Assembly: GCA_012932295.1 (NCBI GenBank)
Contig: JAAONU010000017.1
Location: 1,860,001-1,924,000 of the forward strand
Direction of reading: 5' to 3'
Length of the DNA: 64,000 nt
Source of the DNA: Cyclina sinensis
Taxonomy: Eukaryota; Mollusca; Bivalvia; Venerida; Veneridae
A model generated the notes under the pieces. That model saw only the letters and a program-made list of their open reading frames with translations, was not told the origin of the DNA and ran no database searches. Shown here in pieces: positions 1 through 11,970 of this stretch (position 1 is its first letter; each line of letters starts with the position of its first letter). Made by a program: the position numbers and the translations under genes.

Positions 1-1434
1 TAAACTGCTTAATAAGTCCTGTTTTTATTATATTAATTCATTAAATAGGTTAAGGTTAACTACAACCTGCATCCAGTGAGCGAGAATTTACTATCTTCAT
101 CGACAGTGCATATTTTGGTTTATCTTATCATGTCTTAACTAAGAACCCCTTGAGGTTTAGAATGTGCATTTTCTGTCCTTACGCCATGTAAAATGACGTC
201 ATCACTTTATACTACAGTATTACACCTGATATAATCTATCCATAGTGTTTGTTGAAAGGATATCTTCTTAAATTTACGTTACACCGCATATTTTAAATAA
301 ACATATTATCTCTTATAATTATATGTGATCTCAACGTAGATTTATCTACAAACCTTAGAGACCTACAACTTGTAACGATTTTCCAGTTGTGTGAAATATT
401 GACGCCCCGATTCTGTTACGGATCATTATCAATAACAGGTGCCTCTGGCAAACAAGTTGCCTCATTAGCAGCATGGTGCTGTCAATTGATATATAAAATA
501 CATATGATTGTTAAACCTGATGGTCGATGGTTCTTTTCACTGTGACTATATTTATGCATTCCCATATTTGTTTGGGAGATGGGTTATGTACTTTCTGCGT
601 TTTTCTGTATGTACGTACTGATTCGATTTAACAATATAAAAAGATATAACAAAATGTAATGAAGGTTCTGCTAAAAAAAAATAAAGTATGAACGTCAATG
701 TTATTTTCATGATAATCCCTTACAGTAGATTTAAAAAATGATTATTTTCAGCACAAAAGAGGACAGCTTTCCAGTTTTCACAAGGTGCAATAAATAAACA
801 TAAATATAACAAATGATGCTGTTACTATCACAAAATGACATCTTTTTGAATAAATTTCAATAACGTGTGATGTTTATGTAAGTGAACTTTCTAGTGTTTG
901 TAAAAAATAGATAGCTGTACATTATTTTGTTATACTATGTATCAATGTGTTTGTAAAATAAAAATAGCGAAGCGAACACTTTTATCGCAAATATTTGAAT
1001 TATGTGTCTATTTTACGTTTTATTAGAAAATGGTATGCTGTTAAAGTAAGAATAAATTGTTTTTAATTTGAAAGGAAAAGCTCTCTTTTAGGTAATAACA
1101 GTGTCTGTGACTAATATGCTCCGAGTTTATATTAAAAGCAACACAATTTTAAGACCGATTCGACAGTGAGAGGAATCTTACATGGGAGTTGAGATTAAGA
1201 TGGGTTCAGACAAATAGGCAAAGCTGAATGCTAACGTTTTTTTTTTAAATACAAGAAAAAAAGCATCGCAATATACGCCCGTCAGCCTAGGCTGCGAACT
1301 GATGATGCCAGACATTTCACACGGCACTGCAGAAATATTTTGAATTCATCAAATTCAGCAAGAATATTTTTACAACTATGTGTTGAAACGACATTTAAAT
1401 ACTCTTATCAATAAACCATGAAATATCTATATAC
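1..1434. other. AT-rich non-coding DNA with left recurrent block
   Basis: No exon or long frame is visible. From about 340 to 1140 the sequence is recognisably paralogous to about 7660-8625 (see the repeat entry). The remainder is AT-rich with A/T homopolymers and shows no coding bias. Confidence 0.6.
340..1140 (+). repeat. Recurrent non-coding block, copy 1
   Basis: The best-preserved core lies near 400-545 and contains GTTACGGATCATTATCAATA, then CAGGTGCCTCTGGCAAACAA, then TTGTTAAACCTGATGG. The same order of motifs occurs at 7715-7850 and, in part, at 47300-47395. Weaker but colinear similarity runs on to about 1140 (for example the CTGTATGTACGTACTGATTC motif near 606 against CTGTATTTATGTACTGATTT near 8063). 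No frame is shared among the copies, so I read it as a duplicated non-coding segment or a diverged interspersed repeat. Confidence 0.7.
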
Positions 1435-2475
1435 CAAAAAATATTTTAAGAGGAGGGATCATTCAAAAATGAGACCTGACAGAGATATATTTCTTACAAA
1501 ATGCACTTCTTCTTTATACCAAATATCTTTATTTTAGGTTTCAAGACATTCCCTTTCGTAATAATAAAGTTAAGCTCTGGACAAAAAAAGCATTATAGAC
1601 CGAACAAACGAAGATAACTGAAATCTGGAGAAAGCAGAGTTATGCTTCTTGGGAAATGCGCATCTCCTTATCACCATTTATCTGTTTAAGTTTCAAATCA
1701 GTTCATAGTTTTAAAGTAATGCTCCGAACAAAAAAATATTAAGAAGGGAGATAAGTTAGAAACGGGACCAGGTAGAGTTATGGTTCTTGGTTAATACAGT
1801 TCTACTTTTTACCTTCTATCTTTATCTTAAGTTTCAAGGCAATCCCTTTCATAGTGTTCAAGTTATGCACCGGACAAAAATTCATTATGGATATTACAAA
1901 AGGGGAGATTACTCAAAATATGAATAAGATAGAGTTATGTTTCTTTGCCATTCCTTGTCGTCCGCTATTCATATTTAAGTTTCACATTAATTCATTTGAT
2001 AGTTTTAAGGTTATGTTCCAGTTATTTTTTTAAGAGCGAAGATAATTCAAAAATTGTACCAGAAAGAGTTATGATCCTTATGCATTGCACTTCAACTTCT
2101 TACCATCTTACTTTACCTTAAAGTTTCAAGACAATGCCTTTCATAATATTCAAGTTATAGTTCAGAAAAAAATTTACTATAGAAATTAAAGAAGGGGAAG
2201 TTACTAAAAATCTAGATAAGATAGAGTGATGCTTCTTCGGCACTGCACTTCTCCTTGTCGCCGGCTATCTTTATTTTAAGATTCACATTAATTTAATTCA
2301 TAGTTTTAAAGTTATGCTCCGGACAAAAATTTTCAAGAGGGGAGATAATTAAAAACGGTACAATGCAATGTTGAATTAAGTCAGACAATTAGCAACAGAT
2401 ATGTGGTCTGGACAAGGTCTGGACGCCGCCCACCCGCCACGGGGTTTCCCATATTTCGACGGTGGAGTTATTTCA
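1435..2475 (+). repeat. Tandem array of ~145 bp monomers (bivalve-type repeat)
   Basis: About seven degenerate monomers repeat the pattern 'AGAGTTATG.TTCTT', 'CACTTCTCCTT', 'ATCTTTATTTTAAGTTTCA', 'TTCATAGTTTTAAAGTTATG', 'CTCCGGACAAAAA', 'AAGAGGGGAGATAA'. Alternate monomers are more alike, which suggests a ~290 bp higher-order unit. The array is followed at about 2408-2462 by a GC-rich end (GGACGCCGCCCACCCGCCAC) of the sort that terminates this family in other bivalve sequence as I remember it. All monomers are diverged, so this is an old insertion. It has no coding function. Confidence 0.75.
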
Positions 2476-5400
2476 AGCTTACCTTTTTTATTTGAATTCA
2501 AGAACTGTCATCATCGAAGTAATTTCAATAATGTGTGTTAAAGACATTTAAGTAACTGTTGCAACAATTTATGATACACCATGAAGTAAATCTGTAGATG
2601 CGTTCGCCACAAGTTTTTTTAATTTAAGGAAGAAAAAAAGGTCTTTTTTTAAAATCTTAGTGTTATAAAATAAGGTTATTTAATAGTGTTTTGTTTAATA
2701 TCGAGATAAATTTGGACGAGTAGCTAGCTTGGTAAACCACACTGGACGAGCTGCTAGATGAGTCTCATATGATTTTACCTGCTGGGAGCGAGTATAAGAA
2801 TGAGTGACCATAAACTTGATCTTTAAGTTTAAATATGAAAGTATTAAGTAACAAATACTAAGGAAAGAACGTTTGTAAATGATTTAGTTCAAATGTTGAG
2901 CTTTTATGTTTTCTTATCATCAACTGCTTCGATAGAAAAGAAAACATAGAACAGCTTAAAATGGGAATGGCGTACAGACTTTATTTCCTTTTACAATATA
3001 AATTTCAGGAAACACATTTGGTAATATAATAGACCTTATATTTGGAGGAAATATGGCGTCTGGAAGAAGTTGGTCATTTGTCAAAACCTTTGTTTATATT
3101 GTCTCAATAACAATAATCACTTACCTGTTCAACGAATTTTACTTTTTTAAACTCAACTACTGAGTCATTTCTAAGTTACTTTCAAGAAAATATAAATGGA
3201 AACGCTCATCATTTTCTTTGCTAGCAATTATGTTTTGTAAGTCATCTTTTGAAAAACAAATTTCAAAATATGGTCATTAAATATTAACAGTAGTAATTCT
3301 CTTCAATACATAACCTTGACCTTTATTAAGTAAACGAAATAGATTGATACAGACTTGACTTAGTCGTGGTATTACCCTCATTTTCAGCATTTGGGTTTTC
3401 CCGTTTCGATTCCGTAAACGATTTTCGTCATCGATATAGATACATTGATTGATTGTCATACTTAAATCGTAAAGGGGGAAAAGGGCAGCTAAATCTTGAA
3501 CTCCTTTTATTTTATACAAACGGTACTTTCCACTGGCACATCAAGCGACCAGTTTCCAATGTACTGGCAGATCGATGTTATTTATAAACAAACTATCCGG
3601 AGGTACCAGTTTGCTAAATGCTCAGATATCTTAGTTTGAAAGTAAGCTATACAAACAATTAAATATTGATTAAGAATTAATATTTACAGGTTGTTAGTAA
3701 AAAATGAGTAAAAATAAAGAGCAGGAAAATACATTTAAATTTTTGATTATCAGCAAAGTTACTGTACTTGTTCTGTTATCTCTAATTTGATGTTAATAAA
3801 GATATAACTATACTTATGCTACATTGTAAGTACAAAGACGAAGATGTTTGTTCCCTCTGGTCTAATCTTCTTGAATACATAAGACAACATATGTGAATGA
3901 AGCCCTGATAAGTTCATTATACCATTGTTATTTTGTTCACATAAAAAGAATAAAATAGTGTAAATTTCATATTAGAAGCGGGAAAAATATTTCGATATTA
4001 CGTCATAAAATATATGTATAGGCCAAAACCTTTTAAGTGTGCGATTTCACTGTAGGGGTTTGATAGGTGCCTGATGTTTCAAATGGCTTTCCATTGTCAA
4101 AATTGCAGAACGTAGCCCTATCTCTTAAAGAAATACTTCTGTATACATCCTTGGAGCATCATCACTAATGATGTTTAAGCACACTTCCTAAAGCAGTAAA
4201 TGAAACATTAAGTGTCGTGTTTACTTTGTAAAACAGATGTCAATTTCCTTTAAATTTGGTTTTAAGGGGATGACGTTTTTACGAGTGATGTCTCTTGTCT
4301 GGTTTGAGGAAACAAAGCAGGACAGAAAGAAAACATGTTTTCAATCATGAATAAACGGTAAACAAATTATCGTGATTGTTACAAAGATCAGTGATCAGAA
4401 ATAACTGTTATTAAAGAGGAACCTTCATGGTATTATATTATTTATCATTTTCTTTATTTTAATCTGTACTAGCCTGTTGGAAATTACACATTTTCTGTCG
4501 ATTTCAGTGGATTTCACTTTTTATCAAGGCTATGTGGAATGAGTCACATATCAGAATAATTTCTGAATATAATTATATTAAACACCTTTTTTTGCCAAGT
4601 GATGATTTGCTTTGCAGACAATGCATCAGACGTGAGCTTAAAATGAAAAATACATCAGGACTTTCACACTGATTTGATTTTGGTCATTCAGGAGAGCAGT
4701 GACTCAGAGTAGTTAATAGAGTTTGATTTCACAACGAAGTTTGATCTAACTTAGTGATTCAATCTAACATTTTTCTCTTTTGTGCAAAATAAATATATAT
4801 ACCCATATGTTTCACACTGAAAACAATGTTTCCATTCTTTTAATGTTTATTGCCATTGGACAACACAATCTGTCACTTGACCTTTATTAACCTTGATTGA
4901 AAAACTAAGACACGATTGTTGAACGGTGTATTACGTAGACAGTTTAGAGTAAACTTTAAGTGAAAATATTGGCAGTTAGCAACGTGTTTGTGCGATACTA
5001 TCTCATATCTCCAATTCTTGTAACATCTTGTTAACTCCAATTTATCCTGTTTGTCTTAACAACAGGTATTGATTTCTATACCAATTAATTCATTTCAGGT
5101 ACGAAACTAAAATGTGTGAATTAACTACATTGTTAATGTAGGATGCTGAAAACCACAAACAATGAAGAAAAAGAAAAAAAACTATGTTTACTTCATAAAT
5201 TTGTCAGTTTTCAGGTTTTTCTCTTTTAAAAAAATTCTTATTTGAGTATTTAGGTTATGAAAAGAAAAGTGTGGGGGTAAGTTAATTAAAAACCCCTAGT
5301 TTTGTTGTTTCTTAGGATTTAGGATTTAGCACATATTTTGTAGCTATGCATACATAATTTAAAAAAAAGTTTGGATATTGAAAAAAGTTAAATATTTTTC

Positions 5401-5753
5401 TTATTATTTCATAAAAGGTCTTTCAAAAAGTTGAATAAAATTAGTATAAAAGGATAAAAGGATCGTGTTGTTCGTAACAAAATAGATTTAAAAACTAATT
5501 AGGTTTCACATCAAATAATAACTGGAGTATACAACATCCAGACAGCATGCAAGATATACGAGTTCTAACGTACTGTCTCCATATGTTTGCTTCAGGGATT
5601 CAGGAAGATGAATAACTGTTTGCTGTAGATGAAATAAAAATTTTACTGTACTAACCAATTAGCGGCCAATTATAAACACGTGTTAACACTTTCTTAGATT
5701 AGACCAAACCTGCTTAATTGGTTCAGATTTTAAGGTTTTAAGAAACAAATATA
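2476..5753. other. AT-rich intergenic stretch
   Basis: No gene is recognised. It contains a recurrent block at about 2985-3140 (annotated separately). Near 4970 the motif GGCAGTTAGCAACGTGTTTG is echoed at about 23794 as GGCAATTAGCAACATGTTTC, another sign that this half of the window has duplicated segments. The short frames here are consistent with chance. Confidence 0.55.
2985..3140 (+). repeat. Recurrent block with 36-codon micro-ORF, copy 1
   Basis: The block begins around an ATAGACCTTAT motif and continues through ATGGCGTCTGGAAGAAGTTG and TCATTTGTCAAAACCTTTGT to about 3137. It is nearly repeated at 13475-13575 (about five differences over ~76 aligned bases in the core), more weakly at 24830-24990, and faintly at about 10130-10250. 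An ATG at 3053 opens a 36-codon frame (to 3163) with a hydrophobic middle. The 13.5 kb copy loses that frame after 18 codons by a 1-base change in length, and the 24.9 kb copy lacks the ATG. I therefore treat it as a non-coding duplicated block. The minus strand carries a splice-donor-like CAG/GTAAGT at 3122-3127, but no exon could be built on it. Confidence 0.6.
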
Positions 5754-5781
5754 CTAACGGAAAAATATAACTGTGCATACT
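5754..5781 (+). repeat. Left terminal inverted repeat of the Tc1-like element
   Basis: A 28-bp repeat starting CTAACGG. It matches the reverse complement of 7234-7261 at 26 of 28 positions and lies directly after a TA dinucleotide. Confidence 0.9.
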
Positions 5782-5835
5782 TCAAGGTATAGAATTTTTT
5801 TTAATATTAGGAATAGTAACATAAAACTTTGCAAA

Positions 5836-6966
5836 TTAGCCAATCAACGTTTTATTTCTAACAATCAATACAAACACTTCATCATGTAAAACAATTTTTA
5901 CAGTAACAAGGCGCAGAAGTTGACAGGTATGAAATCTGATTTCACAAGGTAAGTATCGTGTGTGGCCTCCATTGGCGTTCAAGCAAGCACGGCAGCGACG
6001 AGGCACAGAGGCAACTAAGTTGGCGATAACTGCCTGTGGAATGGTGTTCCAGATGTTGACCAATGTCTGCGCTAGTTGGTCCAGCGTGAGAGGTTGGTTA
6101 CGTCTTTGACGGAGGCGTCTCTTCATCTCATCCCAAACGTGCTCAATTGGTGAAAGATCTGGTGAAACAGCGGGCCAGGGTAAGACACTCACGTTTTGCT
6201 GAGCCAGAAACTCGGTAACTACACGTGCTACATGTGGCCGAGCGTTGTCTTGTTGAAACGTCATGTTACGCCCTTGACGTTGAAGAAATGGCAGCACGTG
6301 GGGTATGACAATCTCATCTCTGTAACGAACACCCGTTAAATTGCCACGGACAATTACAAGCTGGGTCCTGCCTTGAGATGAGATACCATCCCAAACCATT
6401 ATCGACCCACCACCACCAAAACGTTGACGTTGAAAAACACAGGGATCCAAGTAACGTTCTCCGCGACGCCTGTATACACGAACTCGTTCGTCCGAACTTT
6501 CTAAGTGAAACCGCGACTCCTCAGTAAACAGAACATTATTCCAATATGCTCTTGGAAGCCTTAGATACTGTCTGCACCACTGACGTTGACGTTGTCGATG
6601 ACGTAAGAGAAGAGTAGGACGTATCGCAGGACGTCGTGGAGTAATGCTGTGCTCTCTTAATCGGTTTCTAACAGTTCGTCCACTGATAGGTCTCAAGCCA
6701 GGAATTGTTCGTGCTGTTAATGTGGCCGGTTGAAATCGATTCCGTAGGTGTGTAAGCCGGATATAATTGTCTTGATGGATTGACGTCACACGTGGACGCC
6801 CTGGACGTGGTAGATCACGGACGTTGCCACGTTGCTGAAATCGTCGCCAAAGTGCTGATATGGTGTTTCGGTGAACACCAAAACGCTGCGCAACCGCATT
6901 TTGAGCAATGCCTGCTTGGAGCATACCGACGGCACATAGGCGATCATTTTCTGAGATGCGTGACAT
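5836..6966 (-). CDS. Tc1-like transposase with first catalytic Asp replaced by Glu
   Basis: A 376-residue transposase that would bind the element's inverted repeats and catalyse cut-and-paste transposition in the nucleus. I start it at the ATG at 6966 (MSRISEND...). A longer frame runs upstream to 6990 but begins with TTG. Residues 1-60 form a helix-turn-helix of the paired-like type (FGVHRNTISALWRRF), followed by the GRPR-type linker (PRPGRPR, about 54-59) and a second helical DNA-binding unit with TVRNRLREHSI near 98-108. The catalytic core shows FTEESRF (148-153, catalytic position E149), QQDNARPH (D240) and SPDLSPIEHVWDE (E275). The spacing between the last two is 34 residues, the DD34E arrangement of Tc1 elements. 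In this family the first acidic residue is normally Asp inside FTDES; here the codon is GAG. The frame is otherwise unbroken, and its length is slightly above the usual ~340 because of a ~40-residue C-terminal tail. Catalytic competence is doubtful. Confidence 0.93.
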   Translation of the reverse strand: MSRISENDRLCAVGMLQAGIAQNAVAQRFGVHRNTISALWRRFQQRGNVRDLPRPGRPRVTSIHQDNYIRLTHLRNRFQPATLTARTIPGLRPISGRTVRNRLREHSITPRRPAIRPTLLLRHRQRQRQWCRQYLRLPRAYWNNVLFTEESRFHLESSDERVRVYRRRGERYLDPCVFQRQRFGGGGSIMVWDGISSQGRTQLVIVRGNLTGVRYRDEIVIPHVLPFLQRQGRNMTFQQDNARPHVARVVTEFLAQQNVSVLPWPAVSPDLSPIEHVWDEMKRRLRQRRNQPLTLDQLAQTLVNIWNTIPQAVIANLVASVPRRCRACLNANGGHTRYLPCEIRFHTCQLLRLVTVKIVLHDEVFVLIVRNKTLIG

Positions 6967-7233
6967 TGTCTTCAAAGACTTAAAATCCAAATGAAGGTGT
7001 TTTTCTGAACTGCTGGGTAGCTCACTATAATTTGACGGTTAAAATAACTCGAAACAGCATGTACGAGGATGTTAACATAAAGAAACACGTAAAAAGCGCG
7101 ACCGTTACGGGCTATAAATTTTGCACGTGCAACTCGCGAAAAGCAGTATTATTGAAACAAGATTACCTTGTGAATTACACAAAAGAAATCTGCTAAAATA
7201 ATTTTATACCTAATAAAAGATATTAAGTATTTT

Positions 7234-7261
7234 AGTGTGCACAGTTATATTTTTCCGTCAG
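7234..7261 (-). repeat. Right terminal inverted repeat of the Tc1-like element
   Basis: Read on the minus strand it begins CTGACGG and matches the left end at 26 of 28 positions. It is followed by TA at 7262-7263. Confidence 0.9.
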
Positions 7262-10200
7262 TATATATCTTATTCTATCAGGGGAAGAATGGTGAAATTT
7301 TGAACGCTTTATTCCAAGTGGTGAAAATAAATGAATTTAAACTCTAACAAGTTTTCAATTTATTTGACTGCATTCTTCTAAAACTTAAAAAGTCATAATT
7401 ATTTTTTGTGATATTTTAATGGCTCACTCACGTTAAATACACAGTCTTATGTTAGATACAAACTATCTATACTAAAACAAATATCTTCTTACTGGACATG
7501 TACAATTATTTTCATTTCTGTTAAGTTATATGTACAAAAATTTCTTCGAGTATAGTATTTAGTATATTGGAACTTTTCAACTTTAATTTACAATGTTCAA
7601 CAAATTTTGCATGAGGTCTGCCTACGTAACGTGGACCCAAGACTAAAATCCCGGTTGGAATTCAGACTTATTACAGTTTGTAACTATTTTCCAGGTGTAT
7701 CAAGTATTAGTGCTCTGATTCCGTTACGGATAATTAACAATAACAGGTGCCCCTGGCAAACAAGTAGGGTCATTAACAGACTGATGGTGTAAAAGTGATT
7801 TATATAATACATAAAATTGTTAAACCTCATGGCCGATGGCACTTATCACGCTTGTGACTATCATAATTAAAAAGGTGTTTTTTCGTTTTTTTTTAAATCT
7901 CAAAAGTTATATTGCATCACAGTTGAAAAGTAGTTTAAAAGTTCCTGATATTGAAATAGAAGATCTTTAATTCTTTGTTATGAACTTCTTAAATATGTCA
8001 GTCATCATTGGTTTTGGAAATGGTTGCTTTAAGCATTAAATAAGATGAATGGTTATATATTTCTGTATTTATGTACTGATTTGGTTTTATAAGGAAGACA
8101 GTTGCAAATATATTAAGGTTCTGCTCGCAAACTAAGTTAGGAATTATCTTTATATCCCTTCGACATGACTGGTCTGTCTGTTTAATAAAGAAAATGGAAA
8201 AGTTCAATAATATACACTCATTGTAAGCCTCAGACCATGTTCGTTCCGGCATTTGTAATATTGTACGATCATGTAAATGTATATTTTCAGTGCAATGGAA
8301 TTTTTAAAAAGCGTTCCAGTATTTTCAAGGCGCATTAAATGTACAATAAAATCTAACAGATGTTTATGACTCTATCATATTTTATAGTCTACCAGACTGA
8401 GTATAAATTTCACCGCTGTTTGATGTTTGGTAAATGTGAATTTTCTAAGGTTTTTGAAATGAATAGATAGCTAACAATTATTACTTTGTAGTGCAGTTTC
8501 ATTGCAAATAATGTATTTTTATTATATTTTTGTGAGACAAATGTTTTCTTTCAAATATACAATAAATTGTGTTTTATTGGAAATGAACAGCTCTTAACTG
8601 TAACTGTGCCGATGAATGCTTCAGATTTTCAAGTTCGAGGAAAAAGCTAGAATTAACAGACAGTTTCGACATTTGAAAGTATATGAATATCGTTTAAATA
8701 AGATTTTGTTTATATACATCTAGATTGAGATCCAATAATTATTGGATGCATTCTAGTCGATTTATGTTTCAAGGAAAGAGCGTGCAGTTGTGTAAAATTT
8801 TAATACTTTTGAATTAAACGGCCTTCCTCAAGTCTTATTTCGAAATCAATTCCTTGCAATTTTGTGCAATAGCTCTGTCACATACTATAAAGTTAATCTT
8901 TCATCTAAGTCTAGAAATGAAACGTATATCTACTGATGCATTCGATTTAAATGCTTTAATTTAAAAAAAAAGACAATGCCGATTTCAATTCCGTAAAAGT
9001 AACATATCTATTATTTAGACATTCAGTGGACATCGGACAGATGAATGATAAGGAATTCAATATTGATATTTTTGATATTGTCTTTATAACAAGCCAAAAG
9101 GCATTCCATAGCACATTTGAAATATTTGCTTGTCGCCTTGTTTTTTAAAAAGAAATACTCTACGTGTCACTAACATATTGATCCAGTTATCAAATAAAAG
9201 TATGATAATGACAAAATTGGCGTGCACAACAGATAAATGTACATGTTGTGTACGGCAGGTAAAACATATAAGCCAAACCATTACTAATGATTTACTGGAA
9301 ACACATTGGTAAGTGTCGTTGTTTGGTGTATGTGCAAACCGATGCAAGAAAGTTTTATACATTACATTAAAAAAAATAATCCTGTTACTTGAAAAAACAA
9401 TGAACAGTTGTCACAGATACATACTTTGATTATTCGAGTTTTCATTTTTGGCTTTTATAAAGTACGTTTTCGAATTGGATTAAAAAAAAGTCTACATTTA
9501 CTTTCAGAATATCTTCTCGTATCAATAATTGACTCTGTTACAGCGTAACTGTTTTGATTGAGGCCAATGTGATGGTAATGTGTAATTATTTAATACGCAA
9601 AGGTTATAACATCACTTTGTATGCTTATCAAATTACGTTTTCTTTATAAAATAAGTTTTTTTATTTCTTTAAATTTTTTATATATCTTTTTTCACATTTC
9701 GTCGTATGAATTTCATCTTGTGCTGTTTAAGTAACAAAGACCTACTAGGATGCTGCAGCTCCTCATATTGTACATAGATTAAACGGTAGTTTAGAAGGTC
9801 GTTGTGAATTTTAAAAGAATAAACAGATGTTTGATATTTCTTCAATCTATGCGTAATTTACACTTGTGTTAACTATCATCATTCTCTGTAACATTAAGAT
9901 GTTTATCAAAAGTGTAAAACTCTATACAGTGTACAAAGGTTGAGAACCTTTTTTCTGCTTGAAAACATATTGAAGAAGAGATTATTAATCTGTAAAGGAT
10001 TTAGTTCAACTGTTGAAATCGAGTGCGTTTTGTCTTTTTTTTCATTGTCTGTCTAATATCTAATTGAAATAAATAGAAAGTTATTCTGTCAGAATTTTGA
10101 CCCAGACGATATTCTTCAAGTACTCACATTCAGTAATTCAGAAAGCTCAATTGCTTCTATGATAAACATAACCTTTAGGAAAATACGACTTTAGTCATAT

Positions 10201-11679
10201 GTCAAAACTTTTTTCGTCCTGTTTTCAAATATAATAACTTTTTTTCAGTTCACTGAATTCTACCTTTTTGGACTTACGTAGACAACTCATTTTGTTTTTC
10301 AGAAGAATTGTGATAAACACTTACTACTTTCAGTTTAGTTCACTTATGCTTTGTTTCAGGACTCTATTCTTTTGTCTGGCAGTAGACGGCTTAGCGAGCT
10401 TTCTTTGGACTCTTAGATTTTTTATCTGTCAATTTAATTTAAATACCAACTAAAACATGACTTATTGAATGACACTAATTTTACCACTTAAATTCTTAGA
10501 ACATTTATGTACAAATTACTCTGAAAACAATAATTTTGAGTACATAAAATGGATAGTTGGAATTTGGTCCTTTATAGATTAGAAGTCTTGACTGTTTGCA
10601 CAGCGTCAGATAAAGCCTGACTCTTTGAAACTGATGGTAATACTGTTTTTATACGGCAATTGATATAATAAACACATGTTACAACCTTAGCATGAAGAAG
10701 CCATATCATTTTTAGAAAGCTGGTGTTTATCTTTGGAAGCATTCGACTTAGTTCACAGATTTTGTTCATGAAATTTCTTAATTACTTATTCAGATACATA
10801 TTACGATTCATTTAATCATTAAGTAAGTGAGGTATACTTTTTTTAAAGATTTTAATTTATATTTTATCTATTTCAGGAGTATTTATATTTGATTATGAAA
10901 CTTTGCACTCAGCTTGGCCTTGACTTAGATATAAAAGAACAAAATGAAAATGAAAGTCCGAGATATAAAATATTTTGATTCCCTGAAATCAAAACGTAAA
11001 GATTCGGACAAGTGACAATTTAAAGGCGATATAGAAATTATTGTTAAGGGCGATGAGAACCAAAAACGTATTTCGTGCACCTACTTATTCGAATAAGAGG
11101 GAGGACCGTAATAAATATGCATAAACAGCATAAGTATCAAAATATGTACATAAGTCACGATTTTACAATTTTTAAAGTTAAAGCATTTATGTGGTTGAAA
11201 GAAAATATCGAAAGAATAACTTGTTCTTGTTTCTAAGACTTCAGTAAACTATAAAATCGTTTGAACAGTGTCTATTTAAAATCGAATGGAGACTTTAAAC
11301 AAAGATGACATGGACAAGATTTACCTTAGAAATGTAAAACGGAATAATCGTTTGGTTTCATAGGGATAATTCATAAACTCAAGCAGTCTTTATCGGTAGA
11401 CTGTGGACGTTTCTTCTTAATCACATAATCCTGTCAGATGCATTTCTGTGCTGCTGAAATTGTATGTGTTAAACATTTTACAAAAACTAAAGAAGTATAA
11501 AAATGTTAACATAAATAATGGTTTTACAAACATTAAGGTCTTATAAGTCTGATTAAACCTTAAACACCTGATTGAATTAAGAATAATGATACAAAAACTG
11601 TTAATGTACATCTATTCACATACATCAAAGTTAAAAAGAAAAAAAGGTAATGAAAAGAGATCCATATTGAATTTTAGTA
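7262..11679. other. AT-rich gene-less stretch
   Basis: No exon with convincing coding character was found. It contains recurrent-block copy 2 (about 7660-8625) and a faint relic of the micro-ORF block at about 10130-10250 (CATATGTCAAAAC motif near 10197). The open frames here, at most ~92 codons, are consistent with chance: they use frequent hydrophobic and Lys/Asn codons and show no recognisable domain. Confidence 0.55.
7660..8625 (+). repeat. Recurrent non-coding block, copy 2
   Basis: Paralogous to 340-1140. The shared core at 7715-7850 includes CCGTTACGGATAATTAACAA, CAGGTGCCCCTGGCAAACAA and TTGTTAAACCTCATGG in the same order and spacing. Similarity then continues with indels through about 8625 (GTGATGTTTATG/CTGTTTGATGTTTGG and ATAGATAGCT motifs). 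The two copies are separated by the transposon and about 6.5 kb. Confidence 0.7.
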
Positions 11680-11970
11680 ATTAAGAGATACAATGAACGA
11701 TAAAAATCTGAGGGAAAAAGAAAGTTTTATTAGCCATTCATAGGATTTCACAATCTACTTGTAATAAACTTTACTACTGTTTGGTGCGTAATTAAATTTA
11801 ACAGTTTAGGGGGTTTCTAATAAATGACTAGGCGTATTTCCTTTCCAATATTTCTTTTCTTGTTAGAGTGTCTATTAGCTTTTTCTCTTAGCATGACTTT
11901 TATTTGATTTCAAGAACAATAAATAATCTTTTATTTGAAACAAAATGCTTTCTGGTAAGTATTACATCTA
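11680..11970 (+). repeat. Recurrent block (third type), copy 1
   Basis: Colinear with 19430-19725. Shared landmarks in order are a TAATTAAGAG start, AATAAACTTTACTACTGTTT / AATAAATTTTGCCACAGCTT, a TTGGTG(C/T)GTAAT motif, GACTAGGCGTAT / AGCTAGGCGTAT, and TTTTATTTGAAACAAA at the end. No common reading frame is apparent. Confidence 0.65.

Larger units (their letters stand above)
5754..7261 (-). mobile_element. Complete Tc1/mariner-type (IS630 superfamily) DNA transposon
   Basis: About 1.5 kb long. It is bounded by near-perfect terminal inverted repeats: left 5754-5781 reads CTAACGGAAAAATATAACTG..., and the right end 7234-7261 reads the same on the opposite strand with two differences in 28. Both ends are flanked by TA (5752-5753 and 7262-7263), the target duplication of this superfamily. 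It holds one transposase frame on the minus strand with about 82 bp to the left end and about 270 bp to the right end. Base composition inside is markedly more GC-rich than its surroundings, as expected of an incoming element. Intact ends and an unbroken frame imply a relatively recent insertion, but see the catalytic substitution in the transposase. Confidence 0.92.

Noticed and set aside
3053..3163. 36-residue membrane-like micropeptide in a conserved block
   Set aside because: The frame is broken in the 13.5 kb copy and the ATG is missing at 24.9 kb, so conservation is at the DNA level.
6780..6983. 67-codon plus-strand frame
   Set aside because: Antisense shadow of the transposase.
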